From: JAIEPT01 sp038217425
GTDB taxonomy: Bacteria > Planctomycetota > Planctomycetia > Gemmatales > Gemmataceae
DNA: 6,696 nucleotides
Assembly (NCBI GenBank): GCA_038217425.1
Contig: JBBQPM010000284.1
Location: 1-6,696 of the forward strand
Reading direction: 5' to 3'
The translations under genes and the position numbers were made by a program. The notes under the pieces were generated by a model. The model did not search any database and was not told the DNA's origin. It saw only the letters and a program-made list of their open reading frames with translations. Shown one piece after another: positions 6,275 through 6,696 of this stretch (the stretch's first letter is position 1; each line of letters starts with the position of its first letter).

Positions 6275-6418
6275 AAGGGATCAATCTAACGGACAGGCGA
6301 AGGGCTTGGGCGCGAAGCATCGCGGTTGTTGCGAGTTTCAGCAGCGCCTTCACGGCGCTCACATCCGTGAGCCTGAACATCAAGGTGTCTTTCTTTTGGA
6401 TTTCGAAAAGGAGCGTTT
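6275..6418 (+). other. Intergenic leader with two competing hairpins
   Basis: This 144-base gap breaks the otherwise overlapping operon. It contains AGCGCC-TTCAC-GGCGCT (6343-6359) and, sharing its last three bases, GCTCAC-ATCC-GTGAGC (6357-6372). Both stems are perfect over six pairs. A pyrimidine-rich stretch TCTTTCTTTT (6388-6397) follows about 15 bases later, too far for a standard terminator. A 63-codon frame through it (ATG 6267) has no ribosome binding site and no recognisable content. The hairpins could act as an attenuator or mRNA-stability element before the small ORF, or be chance in GC-rich DNA. Confidence 0.35.
6406..6413 (+). promoter_or_regulatory. Strong ribosome binding site of the 52-codon ORF
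   Basis: AAAAGGAG ends five bases before the ATG at 6419. It is the best Shine-Dalgarno match in the window and the main reason to take the short ORF as translated. Confidence 0.7.
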
Positions 6419-6577
6419 ATGGCCGAACATCAGTCTAGCGCGTCGAATGAATCGATAATTAGGGTTTACGAGACCGCCATGTATGACCAATGGGGGAACC
6501 CGCCGCAAATATTGTGGGAACAGGAAAAGATTCTAATGCAGACTTACTGCCCCGATCTAACTGGCTATCCGGAATAA
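6419..6577 (+). CDS. Small ORF, 52 residues, possibly a truncated methyltransferase start
   Basis: The ORF begins MAEHQSSASNESIIRVYE and continues with MYDQWGNPPQILW (21-33), then YCPDLTG (43-49), stopping three residues later at TAA. It is short and soluble-looking, with no signal peptide or membrane segment. The pattern Y(D/E)..W, then a helix, then P.L(T/A)G resembles the N-terminal 50 residues of class I SAM-dependent methyltransferases, where the (V/I)LD.GCG.G motif would normally come next. No such motif follows in any of the three forward frames up to the window end. It may be the remnant of a methyltransferase broken near 6568, or an independent small protein. The strong ribosome binding site supports translation; the family link is a by-eye impression. 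Confidence 0.5.
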   Translation: MAEHQSSASNESIIRVYETAMYDQWGNPPQILWEQEKILMQTYCPDLTGYPE

Positions 6578-6591
6578 ATCCTATACGCAAT

Positions 6592-6606
6592 GCGCACGAA
6601 GTGCGC
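6592..6606 (+). terminator. GC-rich hairpin after the last ORF, possible terminator
   Basis: GCGCAC (6592-6597), loop GAA, GTGCGC (6601-6606) forms a perfect six-pair stem starting 14 bases after the stop at 6577. It can be extended by two A-T pairs across one mismatch. Only three T residues follow before the sequence turns GC-rich, so as a rho-independent terminator it is weak. The remaining 90 bases to the window end contain no recognisable gene start. Confidence 0.3.
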
Positions 6607-6696
6607 TTTCGGTGGTTGTCCTGGAAAAAATTCCGGCATCCATGACCGATGTCTTGGCACGTGCTTGTGCTTCCTGCTTGGATCCTCATTGATTTG

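Noticed and set aside
6267..6458. 63-codon forward frame overlapping the end of the acyltransferase gene
   Set aside because: The ATG has no ribosome binding site, the product resembles nothing, and it overlaps the better-initiated ORF at 6419.
6459..6689. 76-codon minus-strand frame at the right edge
   Set aside because: No recognisable motif, and it overlaps the better-supported forward ORF.

Overview
The window carries one compact plus-strand operon of five well-preserved genes (about 748-6274). On its left is a roughly 750-base region of poor coding content that may include the decayed edge of an insertion sequence. On its right is a short tail with one tiny ORF. Base composition is moderately GC-rich and the third codon positions are mostly G or C. 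Gene ends overlap by ATGA or by a few bases, and no RNA genes or CRISPR repeats are visible. This fits a GC-rich bacterium, probably Gram-negative and perhaps proteobacterial, because the best family matches (AsnB-type amidotransferase, NeuD/PglD-type acyltransferase) are typical of surface-polysaccharide loci. No feature fixes the genus.

Layout. Bases 3-125 hold an open frame cut by the window start whose last residues resemble the tail of an IS481-type transposase (weak). Bases 126-384 hold no convincing gene, only a perfect DnaA-box-like 9-mer and an A/T-rich hairpin. Bases 385-690 hold a minus-strand ORF of unknown function, divergent from the operon. The operon then runs: asparagine synthase-type glutamine amidotransferase (748-2757), ANL-family acyl-adenylating ligase (2757-4355), stand-alone acyl carrier protein (4352-4603), NAD synthase-like ammonia-dependent PP-loop enzyme (4606-5604), and NeuD/PglD-type left-handed beta-helix acyltransferase (5597-6274). 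A 144-base gap with two competing hairpins leads to a 52-codon ORF with an excellent ribosome binding site (6419-6577), then a GC-rich hairpin.

How the genes may work together (inference). The ligase would activate a carboxylic acid as an acyl-adenylate and load it on the phosphopantetheine arm of the carrier protein. The hexapeptide-repeat enzyme could pass the acyl group to an amino or hydroxyl group, most likely on a nucleotide-linked sugar. The two PP-loop enzymes, one glutamine-dependent and one lacking a glutaminase domain, suggest one or two carboxylate-to-amide conversions on the acyl group or a uronic-acid sugar. The nearest known settings are O-antigen, capsule and exopolysaccharide clusters (including exosortase-associated loci) that carry AsnB-type amidotransferases and acyl ligase/ACP pairs. 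The exact combination here, with a divergent NadE paralogue, is the most interesting part of the window. No glycosyltransferase, exosortase or export gene lies inside the window, so the product cannot be named.
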